Source of the DNA: Palsa-504 sp963767565
GTDB taxonomy: Bacteria > Actinomycetota > Actinomycetes > Streptosporangiales > Streptosporangiaceae
Direction: 5' to 3'
Length of the DNA stretch: 64,000 bases
NCBI GenBank assembly: GCA_963767565.1
Contig: CAVYEG010000006.1
Span: 682,001-746,000, forward strand
Below, piece by piece: positions 1-7,383 of this stretch. The notes under the pieces were generated by a model. That model did no database searches. It had not been told where the DNA came from and saw only the letters and a list, made by a program, of their open reading frames with translations. The position numbers and the translations under genes are program-made. Position 1 is the first letter of the stretch. Each line of letters starts with the position of its first letter.

Positions 1-629
1 TCGATGATCGCGTAGGTCAGCGAGCCGAGCATGACAATGATGAGCCCCTGCCCGACCGGATCGGGCCGGCGCGCCCGGGACGCCCGGGACTCCGGCACGA
101 ACCGCGCGGTCAGCGCGATGGCGGCCAGGCCGACCGGGATGTTGACCCAGAACACGCCCCGCCAGCCCACGGACTGGACCAGGAGGCCGCCAACCACCGG
201 GCCGAGCGCCACGGACAGCGCGAACGTACCGCCCCAGGCACCGAGCGCCCGGGCCCGTTCGGCCCGGTCGGTGAACGTGTTGGTGATGATCGACATCGCG
301 ACCGGGTTCAGCATGGACCCGCCGATCGCCTGCACCATCCGGAACGCGACCAGCCAGCCCAGCCCGGGGGCCAGGCTGCACAGCCCGGAACCGACCGTGA
401 AGGTGGCCAGGCCGACCTGGAAGGTGCGGCGGCGGCCCACCCGGTCGGCGGTCGCGCCGGACAGCATGAGCAGGCTGGCCAGAACCAGGGTGTAACCGTC
501 GATGGTCCACTGCAGCCCGGCCACCGAGGCGTGCAGTTCGCGCCCGATGGACGGCAGCGCGACGTTGACGATCGTGCTGTCCAGCCCGACGATGAACAGG
601 CTGAAGCAGCAGATGACGAGCACGAGCAT
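1..629 (-). CDS. MFS drug exporter, DHA2/EmrB type, C-terminus cut by window edge
   Basis: An open minus-strand frame runs from an ATG at 629 off the left edge; about 209 residues are visible. It reads like the N-terminal half of a 14-helix EmrB/QacA-type proton-driven drug exporter: first helix ending in GLDSTIVNVALP (motif D1), then ADRVGRRRTF (motif A) and GPVVGGLLV (motif C). It is a close paralogue of the next gene (771-2351), by eye about 70% identical over the shared region, so the two look like a tandem duplication. The frame stays open a little upstream of the ATG without another ATG. It lies downstream of the P450 and the second exporter on the same strand, probably in one transcript. 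Substrate unknown. Confidence 0.85.
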   Translation of the reverse strand, partial: MLVLVICCFSLFIVGLDSTIVNVALPSIGRELHASVAGLQWTIDGYTLVLASLLMLSGATADRVGRRRTFQVGLATFTVGSGLCSLAPGLGWLVAFRMVQAIGGSMLNPVAMSIITNTFTDRAERARALGAWGGTFALSVALGPVVGGLLVQSVGWRGVFWVNIPVGLAAIALTARFVPESRASRARRPDPVGQGLIIVMLGSLTYAII

Positions 630-770
630 CCGTCGGCCGTGGCTGAGCTCTGGCAGCGGTCTCTCCCCGGAGCGTAATTGCCTGTCTACAACTAAGTATT
701 TCCGCGGGCGGCGGGGCGCAAGGGCGGGTGCCTGAGAGATTGGTCACCGCCGCTGGCCAGGCGATGCAGG

Positions 771-2351
771 TCAGCCCAGCCGCGCCGCGGTGGCCTTGGC
801 CCAGCTCGTGGTGCACAGCAGGCCGAGCAGCAGCACCATGTAGCCGCAGCAGGTCAGGAGCCACCAGCCCGCGTGGCTGGCCTGGATGAACCCCGCGCGC
901 ATCGACCCCCGGATGCTGGCGGCCAGGACCGAGCCGACGATAGCCACGCCCAGGGACTGGCCGAGCTGGCGGCTGGAGGAGTTCATGCCCGAGGCCAGGC
1001 CCGCCTGGGTCTTCGGCACGCCGGACATGACCCCGTTGGTGATCGGCGAGCTCACCATGCCGGCCCCGACGCCGAACAAGCCGTAGGTGACGATCAGGTA
1101 CGCGTGCTCGGTGGAGCCGGTCAGCCGGGACAGGGCCGCGCTGCTGAGGGTGAGAGACGCGCCCGCGATGACCAGGGGGATCCGCGGGCCGCGCTTGGCC
1201 ACCATGCGCCCGGCCATGGGCGCGCACAGGGCCATCACTACCGGCATGGGCAGGATGGTCAGGCCCGCCTGGAGCGCGGACAGGCCCCGCACGTCCTGCA
1301 GGTACAGGGTGGACAGGAACAAGAACCCGGCCATCGCGGCGATCGCGCAGACCGCCGTGAGGTTGGCGCCCGCGAACGGCACGCTGCGGAAGAACCGGAA
1401 CTCGACCATCGGCTCCTCGCGGTGCGGCTCGTAGGCCAGCAGCACCGCCAGCGCGGCCACGGCCAGCGCGAAGAAGCCGAAGATCTGCGGAGAGCGCCAG
1501 CCGTAGGCGGGGCCCTCGATGATCGCGTAGGCCAGCGCGCCGAGCATGACGATAATGAGGAACTGCCCTACCGGGTCGGCGCGGCGGGATCGCGGTGCCC
1601 GGGAGTCGGGCACGAACAGCGCGGTCAGCGAGATGGCGGCCAGACCGACCGGGATGTTGGCCCAGAAGATGCCGCGCCAGCCGACTGCGCCGACCAGGAC
1701 GCCGCCCAGCACGGGCCCCAGCGCCATGGACAGGCCGAACACGCCGTCCCACACGCCGATGGCCCGGGCCCGTTCGGCCCGGCCGGTGAAGGTGTTGGTG
1801 ATGATGCCCAGCGCGGCCGGGTTGAGCATGGAGCCGCCGACCCCCTGCAGGATGCGGAATCCGACCAGAGCGCCCAGGCTGGGGGCCAGGCTGCACAGCC
1901 AGGAGCCGAGCGTGAACAGCGACAGGCCGACCTGGAAGATCGTCCGGCGGCCGACCCGGTCGGCGAGCGCGCCGGAGAACATCAGCAGCGCGGCCAGCGT
2001 GATGGTGTAGGCGGCCACCGTCCACTGCAGCCCGGAGACGCCGGCGTGCAGGTCGAGGCCGATGGACGGCAGGCCCACGTTCACGATCGTGTTGTCCAGG
2101 CCCACCATGAACAGGCTGATGCAGCACACGGCGAGCATGACGGTGCGGCGGCCAGGTACCGCCGGACCGGGTACCGCGGGACCGGGTACCGGACGGGCGC
2201 GCGCGTCTGCCGGGCGCGGGGCGGTATGCGGGTAGGGGCCCGGGCGCCGGGCGGCCAGCTCGAGGCTCAGCACAGGCGCCGGAGTTCGCCTGGGTAGCCG
2301 GGCAGGCACGTTGCGTGACTTCACTTGGGTGCGTGGTACCGGTGCCTGCAT
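771..2351 (-). CDS. MFS drug exporter, DHA2/EmrB type
   Basis: A 526-residue major facilitator of the DHA2 (14-helix) family, expected to export small hydrophobic molecules at the cytoplasmic membrane by proton antiport. Visible signatures are GLDNTIVNVGLP in helix 1, ADRVGRR after helix 2, RILQGVGGSML, and GPVLGGVLV in helix 5. The first 70 residues are Pro/Arg-rich with a VPGPA repeat and no family match, so the true start may be the Met just before LAVCCISLF near 2141. It starts 16 bp after the P450 stop and is probably cotranscribed with it; an exporter paired with a P450 suggests a modified metabolite or detoxification, but no biosynthetic genes are visible. Paralogue of the truncated gene at 1-629. 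Confidence 0.88.
   Translation of the reverse strand: MQAPVPRTQVKSRNVPARLPRRTPAPVLSLELAARRPGPYPHTAPRPADARARPVPGPAVPGPAVPGRRTVMLAVCCISLFMVGLDNTIVNVGLPSIGLDLHAGVSGLQWTVAAYTITLAALLMFSGALADRVGRRTIFQVGLSLFTLGSWLCSLAPSLGALVGFRILQGVGGSMLNPAALGIITNTFTGRAERARAIGVWDGVFGLSMALGPVLGGVLVGAVGWRGIFWANIPVGLAAISLTALFVPDSRAPRSRRADPVGQFLIIVMLGALAYAIIEGPAYGWRSPQIFGFFALAVAALAVLLAYEPHREEPMVEFRFFRSVPFAGANLTAVCAIAAMAGFLFLSTLYLQDVRGLSALQAGLTILPMPVVMALCAPMAGRMVAKRGPRIPLVIAGASLTLSSAALSRLTGSTEHAYLIVTYGLFGVGAGMVSSPITNGVMSGVPKTQAGLASGMNSSSRQLGQSLGVAIVGSVLAASIRGSMRAGFIQASHAGWWLLTCCGYMVLLLGLLCTTSWAKATAARLG
2155..2190. repeat. 15-bp tandem repeat in exporter N-terminus
   Basis: About 2.4 copies of a 15-bp unit beginning GGTACC. 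It encodes the VPGPA repeat of the exporter's unusual N-terminal extension. Whether this part is translated depends on the start used. Confidence 0.7.
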
Positions 2352-2367
2352 CGCGCGAACCCCTATG

Positions 2368-3591
2368 TCACGTCCGGCCCGCGGCCGGCGGGGCCGACCA
2401 GGTGATCGGGAGCTTGTCGATTCCGTAGATGCCCTCGACCCCGTCCAGCTGCGGCGGCCCGTCCAGGGCCAGGCCGGGAGTCCGCGGCGCGAGGAAGGCC
2501 AGCGCCTCCTCTAGTTCCGCCCGGGCCAGGTTGGCGCCCAGGCAGTAGTGCGTTCCCGCGCCGAAGGTGAGCAGCCGGGCGTCGCGGGCGGCGGTGATGT
2601 CGAAATCCTCCCCGGCCTCGCCTTCCCGGTTGGCACGCTCGGCGCAGACGGCCACGATCGTGCCGGGCGGGAAGACCACGCCGCGGTGCTCGAGCCGGTC
2701 CAGGCAGATCCGCGCCGTAAACGGCGTGACCGGCTCGAAGCGCAGCACCTCCTCGACGGCCCGCGGGACCAGGACCGGGTCGGCGGCCAGCATCGCCCAC
2801 TGGCCGGGATGCGCGGCAAACAGCCGGATGGCGTGGGCCAGCTGGGCGGAGGTGGTGTCGATGCCGCCGGCCAGGAGGTTCGCCACGAGCTGCACGCACT
2901 CCGCGGCGGACAGCCGGTCCCCCTGGTCGCGTGCGGCCAGCAGATCGCTGATCAGGTCGTCGCCCGGCCCGGAGCGGCGGGCCTCGAGCAGCGTGGTGAC
3001 GTAATCCTGGACCTCGGTGACGGCCCGCTCGATGTCGTCGCGGTTGCCGCCCAGGGCCCGGATGTCGAACTGCCGCTGTACCCAGCCGGACCACTCCTGC
3101 AGCCGCTCGGCGTCCTGATGCGGCGCTCCCAGGACGGTGGCGATGGTCAGCGACGGGTACGGCCTGGCCACCGCGGCCACGAAATCGCCGCCGCCCGACG
3201 CGGCGACCGGGCGCCAGAGCTGGTCCAGGAAGCCGCGCATGACCGGGCGCCACTGATCCGCCTTCCGCGGCGTGAGCGCCGGACCCACCAGGGCCCGCAG
3301 CCGCCGGTGCTGCTCGCCGGCGAGGTTGAGGATGTTGGCGTCGATGTGCTCCGCGAGCGGCCCGTCGCTGATGCCGAAGAACTCCGCGATCTGGCGGCCG
3401 GGGAACGCGGTGGCCCTCGACCTGAGGAAGTACTCACCGGAGTCGCGGTCGAGCACAACGTAGGCGAGCGGCGACTTGGCTAGCCAGCCTTGCCGACGGA
3501 TTTCGGCCAGCTGCTGGTGGTAGCGGTCAGCCGAGAAGTCCGGTGCGGCATAATCGAAGGCGGGCAGGTCAAGTTCGGACACAATGGTCAT
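2368..3591 (-). CDS. Cytochrome P450
   Basis: A 407-residue soluble bacterial P450, a heme monooxygenase needing ferredoxin and reductase partners that are not encoded nearby. Seen: the I-helix oxygen-activation motif AGGIDTTS (about 241-248), the K-helix EVLR (about 281-284), and the heme loop FGAGTHYCLG (343-352) with Cys350 as the expected axial ligand. The length is normal for the actinobacterial class. I chose the ATG at 3591 (MTIVSELDLP); a longer frame to 3618 adds nine unlikely residues. The MFS gene begins 16 bp downstream. Substrate cannot be told from sequence. Confidence 0.93.
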   Translation of the reverse strand: MTIVSELDLPAFDYAAPDFSADRYHQQLAEIRRQGWLAKSPLAYVVLDRDSGEYFLRSRATAFPGRQIAEFFGISDGPLAEHIDANILNLAGEQHRRLRALVGPALTPRKADQWRPVMRGFLDQLWRPVAASGGGDFVAAVARPYPSLTIATVLGAPHQDAERLQEWSGWVQRQFDIRALGGNRDDIERAVTEVQDYVTTLLEARRSGPGDDLISDLLAARDQGDRLSAAECVQLVANLLAGGIDTTSAQLAHAIRLFAAHPGQWAMLAADPVLVPRAVEEVLRFEPVTPFTARICLDRLEHRGVVFPPGTIVAVCAERANREGEAGEDFDITAARDARLLTFGAGTHYCLGANLARAELEEALAFLAPRTPGLALDGPPQLDGVEGIYGIDKLPITWSAPPAAGRT

Positions 3592-3664
3592 AACACATAT
3601 GACGGTACACCGACGCATTCAGTAGTCAAGCGGCTACGTTCAGCACTTCAAATTCCGTTCTGTC

Positions 3665-3677
3665 CTCACGGAGTGAG
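3665..3677. promoter_or_regulatory. Small palindrome in P450/hypothetical divergent promoter
   Basis: CTCAC-GGA-GTGAG, a perfect 5-bp inverted repeat, lies in the 153-bp AT-richer gap between the divergent P450 and the gene at 3745. It could be an operator. No cognate regulator is adjacent, so this is weak. Confidence 0.3.
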
Positions 3678-3744
3678 TCAGCAGTCTAGATTTGCTTGCT
3701 AAGCAGTCCGTTATGCGAGGTATCAACGTGCCGAGGGGGGAACC

Positions 3745-4263
3745 GTGAGCCGCAGGCTTCTGCAGCTGGTTATCCCGGTGACGCCGGAACGAAGGATGTT
3801 CCGGATTCATGACCCGGCCGTGGACCCCGATGCGCCCGGCGGCCCGCTGGCGCCGGTCGGCGCGCTGATCAGCACGAACCGTGAGCAACTGTGGGTCGGC
3901 AGCCTCCAGGAGGACATCGACGTCCGGCTGGTGCTCGAGGAGTGGGACGGCGCCCCGCCGCCCTGCGGCGACGCCTGGGACGAGGAAGCCAAGGGCAGCA
4001 TCTACCTGCGCGGGCAGCTGAGCATCAGCATGGGCCTGGCGGGCACCGCGGTGCACGGGCTACGACTGGCCGGCGGGGTGGGCGACTACTCGGTCCGGGT
4101 CTACGCCGGCAACCGCGACGTGGTGACCCGCCGGTACGCCGCGCTGTTCGACCATCACCGCAATCCGCTCAGCGACGAGTTCCAGCAGGAGAAGCGGACC
4201 CTGGAGGGCCTGGAACGCTATCTGGTCCAGCTGTGGCGGGAATCCTTAGCCGATCCCGACTAG
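3745..4263 (+). CDS. Hypothetical protein, 172 aa
   Basis: GTG start with a GAGGGGGG Shine-Dalgarno just upstream. The product is an acidic soluble protein with no signal peptide or membrane helix. The middle looks beta-rich (GSIYLRGQLSISM, GDYSVRVYAGNR) and the C-terminus is a charged helix (EFQQEKRTLEGLERYLV). I do not recognise a family. It is divergent from the P450 and its stop overlaps the DUF3040 gene tail to tail by 4 bp. Codon use matches the neighbours, which supports a real gene. Confidence 0.65.
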   Translation: MSRRLLQLVIPVTPERRMFRIHDPAVDPDAPGGPLAPVGALISTNREQLWVGSLQEDIDVRLVLEEWDGAPPPCGDAWDEEAKGSIYLRGQLSISMGLAGTAVHGLRLAGGVGDYSVRVYAGNRDVVTRRYAALFDHHRNPLSDEFQQEKRTLEGLERYLVQLWRESLADPD

Positions 4264-4730
4264 GGGCTGGCCAGCGGTGACTCCGACGCGCTGGTGTGCG
4301 TCACCGGGGACGCCTGGGTCTTACCTGAGACGGTGCCTGACGCGGTGGGGTTGGACTGGCCGGTGCTGCTCACGTGCGTGGTCGGGCTGATGCTGCTGGT
4401 CGCGCTGATGCTGGCCTGCTGCCGTGTCCCGGGCAGGTGAGTACCGGTGGCCGTGATCGCGGTATTGCCCGGCATTCCGCTAGCCGGCGCGAGGTTGATC
4501 TTGGCCACGTGCGCGCGGAACGGGATCATCGCGTAGACCATGAGCGAGACCATCGCGACGAGCAGGACAGTGAACACAGAGCCGATGACGCGCGCCCGCG
4601 GCGAGCGCAGGACGGTGACCGGACCCGGGCGCCGGAACGTCGTCAGGCACGACGCCAGGCCGGGATCATCGGCCGACAGCCGCCGCTCGATTTCCGCGAG
4701 CATGCGCTGCTCGTCCATCGACAGCGCCAT
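4260..4730 (-). CDS. DUF3040 membrane protein
   Basis: 156 residues. The N-terminal MALSMDEQRMLAEIERRLSA is the hallmark of actinobacterial DUF3040 proteins (family function unknown), followed by one clear membrane helix (VIGSVFTVLLVAMVSLMVYAM, about 49-69). DUF3040 proteins often have two helices; here the remainder after residue 80 is Ser/Thr-rich (SISATSSISPTTHVSSTGQS) and looks like an extracytoplasmic linker. I see no second helix. Convergent with the preceding gene, with a 4-bp overlap of stops. Confidence 0.8.
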   Translation of the reverse strand: MALSMDEQRMLAEIERRLSADDPGLASCLTTFRRPGPVTVLRSPRARVIGSVFTVLLVAMVSLMVYAMIPFRAHVAKINLAPASGMPGNTAITATGTHLPGTRQQASISATSSISPTTHVSSTGQSNPTASGTVSGKTQASPVTHTSASESPLASP

Positions 4731-4934
4731 ACCGGCACCCCCTACGCCTCGCGCCTGGTGAGTACCCTCTCACTATCTCTCAGGAGCGGGCCTTTATCCA
4801 ATTGTTCCAGCTTCGTACTTGGGTTGTTTTTAAGTTCGCCAGATCCGCTACTGAGCGGTCATGACCGGATTCGCTGCGCGCATCTTACGCCCGGATCACT
4901 ATAAATATTCGTGACGAACGAAGCCATGTCAAGC
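4731..4934. other. Intergenic region, AT-richer
   Basis: The gap between the divergent DUF3040 and radical SAM genes is unusually AT-rich for this window (runs such as GTTGTTTTTAAG and CACTATAAATATTCG). It must hold the DUF3040 promoter on the minus strand. I see no small gene or RNA in it. Confidence 0.5.
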
Positions 4935-4963
4935 TTGCCCTGATCGAAAAACCGTTCTATCGT
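4935..4963 (+). promoter_or_regulatory. Predicted promoter for leaderless radical SAM mRNA
   Basis: TTGCCC at 4935-4940, a 17-bp spacer, and TATCGT at 4958-4963. A start 7-8 nt after this -10 box would fall at or next to the ATG at 4971. There is no convincing Shine-Dalgarno before that ATG, which fits a leaderless transcript. Inferred from spacing only. Confidence 0.45.
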
Positions 4964-4970
4964 GGCGAGC

Positions 4971-7142
4971 ATGCGCTGGGACAATCTGCGGCTGGACGAC
5001 GAGCTGGCCGCCGGTGCGGATGCCGCCGGCGGCGACACCCTGTTCCCCCCGGCCCGCCGGGACGTGGCGGTGCCGCTCATCGAGCGCGGAGCGGTGGCCC
5101 GCACCTTCGACACCCCCGGCTTCCGCGGCATGACCTTCTTCGAGGTCCAGGCCAAGTCCGTGGTCAACCGCGTGCCCGAGTCGTCCCGGATGTCCTTCCG
5201 CTGGACCATCAACCCCTACCGGGGCTGCCAGCATGCCTGCACCTACTGCATGGCGGGCGATACGCCGATCCTGATGGCCGATGGCCGCACCAGGCAGCTC
5301 GCCGAGGTGCGGGCCGGCGACCAGATCTACGGCACGGTCCGGCGCGGTATCCGCCGCCGGTACGCGGTCACCACCGTGCTGGCCCACTGGTCCACGGTCA
5401 AGCCCGCCTACCGGGTCGTCTTGGAAGACGGCACCCAGTTCGTGACCAGCGGTGATCATCGGTTCCTGACCGAGCGCGGCTGGCGGCACGTGACCGGTGC
5501 CGACCGCGGCCAGGCGCGGCCGTTCCTGACCCCGCATGACGTGCTGACGGGAGTCGGCGGCTTCGCCGAGCCGCCCAAGGACGCGGCCGCCTACCGGCGC
5601 GGCTACCTGTGCGGGATGATCCGTGGCGGCGGGACCATCTGGCATGACGCCTCCCCGGCGTGCGACCCGGACGGTGACCGCGCCCACCTGTTCCGGCTGG
5701 CGCTGCCCGATCACGAGGCGGTGACGAGGACCGCCGGTTTCCTGGCCGACCTGGGCATCTGCTGCACCCCGGCCACCTTCACCCAGGAACCGGCCAGCAC
5801 TCAGCGGATGACGGCCATCAGGACGGCCTGCCGTGAGGAGGTCCGGACCATCGAAGGCCTGATCGGCTGGCCGGAGCACCCGGCACCGGACTGGCGCAAA
5901 GGCTTCCTGGCTGGCGTGTTCGACGCCGCGGGCAGCTTCGGCCAGGGGATCCTGCGGACCGGCAGTCCCGATCTGGAGATCATCGGCCGGATGGTGTCCT
6001 CCCTGGGAGCGCTCGGCTTCGATTTCGTGGTGGAACGGCCGGCCCGGCCCGGCGGGCCCGTCACCATCCGGCTGCGCGGCGGGCTCAGGGCGGCGCTCCG
6101 CTTCCTGCACGCCGTCGACCCCGCGGTCAGCGGCAAACGCTCGGTGGACGGCGTGGCGCTCAAGCGCGATGCCGGGCTCCGGGTGGCGGCCATCGAGCCG
6201 CTCGGGCTGGACGTGCCCATGTACGACATCACCACGGGCACTGGCGACTTCATCGCCAACGGCGTGGTGAGCCACAACTGTTTCGCCAGGAACACGCACA
6301 CCTACCTCGACCTGGACGCGGGCGCTGACTTCGACACCAAGGTGGTGGTCAAGGTGAACGCGCCCGAGCTGGTCCGCAGGAAACTGCGCTCGCCTGGCTG
6401 GGCGGGCGAGCACATCGCCATGGGCACCAACGTGGACTGCTACCAGCGAGCCGAGGGACGCTACCAGCTCATGCCGGGCATCATCGGCGCGCTGCGAGAC
6501 GCCGCCAACCCGTTCTCGATCCTGACCAAGGGCACGCTGATCCTGCGCGATATCGAGCTGCTGGCCGAGGCGGCCGAGGTCACCGACGTAGGCCTGAACG
6601 TCTCGGTGGGGTTTGTCGACCAGGAGCTATGGCGATCTATCGAGCCGGGCACGCCTGCTCCGGGGCGCCGGCTCGACGCCTGCGCGGCGCTGAATGAGCG
6701 CGGGCTGGGCTGCGGGGTGCTGATGGGGCCGGTGGTGCCGTTCCTGTCCGACTCCCCCGCCCAGCTCGAGGCGGCCGTCAGCCAGATCGCAGCCGCAGGC
6801 GCGACACAGGTCACGCCCATCGTCCTGCACCTGCGCCCGGGCACCCGCGACTGGTTCTTCGGCTGGCTACGGGCCTGTCATCCCGGCCTGGTCGGCCGCT
6901 ACCTCGACCTGTACGGCCGGGGCGCCTACGTCCCGAAGGCCTACCAGGCCAGGATCTCGGGCCAGGTGCGCGAGCTCGCGGTCAAGTACGGCATCGGCCG
7001 GCCCCGGCCCGGTTTCGGGCCCGGCCGCCGCCCGGCCGCCGGGCGGTCCGGGCCCGCGCCTGCTCAGCGCCCTCCGGCTGATCCGCAGACCTTGCCCGCG
7101 GCCCTGGCCCCCGCGCTACCGGAGCAGCTCACCCTGCTATGA
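4971..7142 (+). CDS. Rv2578c-family radical SAM protein, intein-interrupted
   Basis: 723 codons, of which 344 are an intein (residues 93-436). The host protein of about 379 residues is a radical SAM enzyme of the actinobacterial Rv2578c family, related to spore photoproduct lyase-like proteins; its reaction is not established. The 4Fe-4S motif is CX3CX2C: Cys86, Cys90, and a third Cys supplied after splicing by Cys437. Downstream, NTHTYLDLDAGADFDTK, GTNVDCYQRAEG and SILTKGT are typical of the family. I chose ATG 4971 (MRWDNL) over the GTG at 4962 because family members begin MRW. The C-terminal 50 residues are Pro/Arg/Gly-rich. Confidence 0.92.
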   Translation: MRWDNLRLDDELAAGADAAGGDTLFPPARRDVAVPLIERGAVARTFDTPGFRGMTFFEVQAKSVVNRVPESSRMSFRWTINPYRGCQHACTYCMAGDTPILMADGRTRQLAEVRAGDQIYGTVRRGIRRRYAVTTVLAHWSTVKPAYRVVLEDGTQFVTSGDHRFLTERGWRHVTGADRGQARPFLTPHDVLTGVGGFAEPPKDAAAYRRGYLCGMIRGGGTIWHDASPACDPDGDRAHLFRLALPDHEAVTRTAGFLADLGICCTPATFTQEPASTQRMTAIRTACREEVRTIEGLIGWPEHPAPDWRKGFLAGVFDAAGSFGQGILRTGSPDLEIIGRMVSSLGALGFDFVVERPARPGGPVTIRLRGGLRAALRFLHAVDPAVSGKRSVDGVALKRDAGLRVAAIEPLGLDVPMYDITTGTGDFIANGVVSHNCFARNTHTYLDLDAGADFDTKVVVKVNAPELVRRKLRSPGWAGEHIAMGTNVDCYQRAEGRYQLMPGIIGALRDAANPFSILTKGTLILRDIELLAEAAEVTDVGLNVSVGFVDQELWRSIEPGTPAPGRRLDACAALNERGLGCGVLMGPVVPFLSDSPAQLEAAVSQIAAAGATQVTPIVLHLRPGTRDWFFGWLRACHPGLVGRYLDLYGRGAYVPKAYQARISGQVRELAVKYGIGRPRPGFGPGRRPAAGRSGPAPAQRPPADPQTLPAALAPALPEQLTLL
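5247..6278 (+). other. Intein with degenerate LAGLIDADG endonuclease domain
   Basis: In-frame protein-splicing element of 344 residues. Block A starts with Cys93 (CMAGDTPILMADG), block B is SGDHRFLTERGW, block F is MYDITTGTGDFIANGVV, and block G is SHN followed by Cys437 of the extein. All residues needed for class 1 splicing appear present. Between the splicing halves are two LAGLIDADG-like motifs: LCGMIRGGG (213-221) and LAGVFDAAG (313-321). The eighth position, normally the catalytic Asp/Glu, is Gly220 in the first and Ala320 in the second, so DNA cleavage is probably lost. The insertion point is exactly before the third cluster cysteine. Confidence 0.92.
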
Positions 7143-7383
7143 CGGGCCCCGCCGGAGGCCGGCGTTGAGCCAGCCTGGCGCAGAAAACCGCTTGGCTCCG
7201 GCACCTGGTCTCTCTTAGCCTGGCCGGGGACCAGCGGGGAGAGTCCGCCCATGCACGTGCAATCTGATCGCTCAGGGCGAAATCAGGCACTTTCCAGATA
7301 TAGCTTGACAGCCGGAGACAACGCGATACATCGTATTTCCTAGGTGTTGGATCAGAACATATACAGCTAAATAGGAGGACGAC
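7143..7383 (+). promoter_or_regulatory. Promoter region of the MMPL gene
   Basis: A 241-bp gap. It has a TTGACA at 7305-7310, a small inverted repeat ATAC-ATC-GTAT at 7327-7337 and a strong AGGAGG at 7373-7378, five bases before the GTG at 7384. No good -10 box lies exactly 17 bp from TTGACA. The inverted repeat could be a repressor site, as these exporters are often controlled by TetR proteins, but none is adjacent. Confidence 0.4.

Noticed and set aside
502..735. 77-codon plus-strand frame near the left edge
   Set aside because: Antisense to the N-terminus of the truncated MFS exporter.
873..2297. 474-codon plus-strand open frame
   Set aside because: Antisense to the MFS exporter, with typical Gln/Arg/Gly shadow composition.
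4929..6413. 494-codon minus-strand open frame
   Set aside because: Antisense to the radical SAM gene and its intein.
7305..7337. TTGACA with a possible -10 box
   Set aside because: No -10 hexamer at 16-18 bp spacing, so I did not call a defined promoter, only the region.
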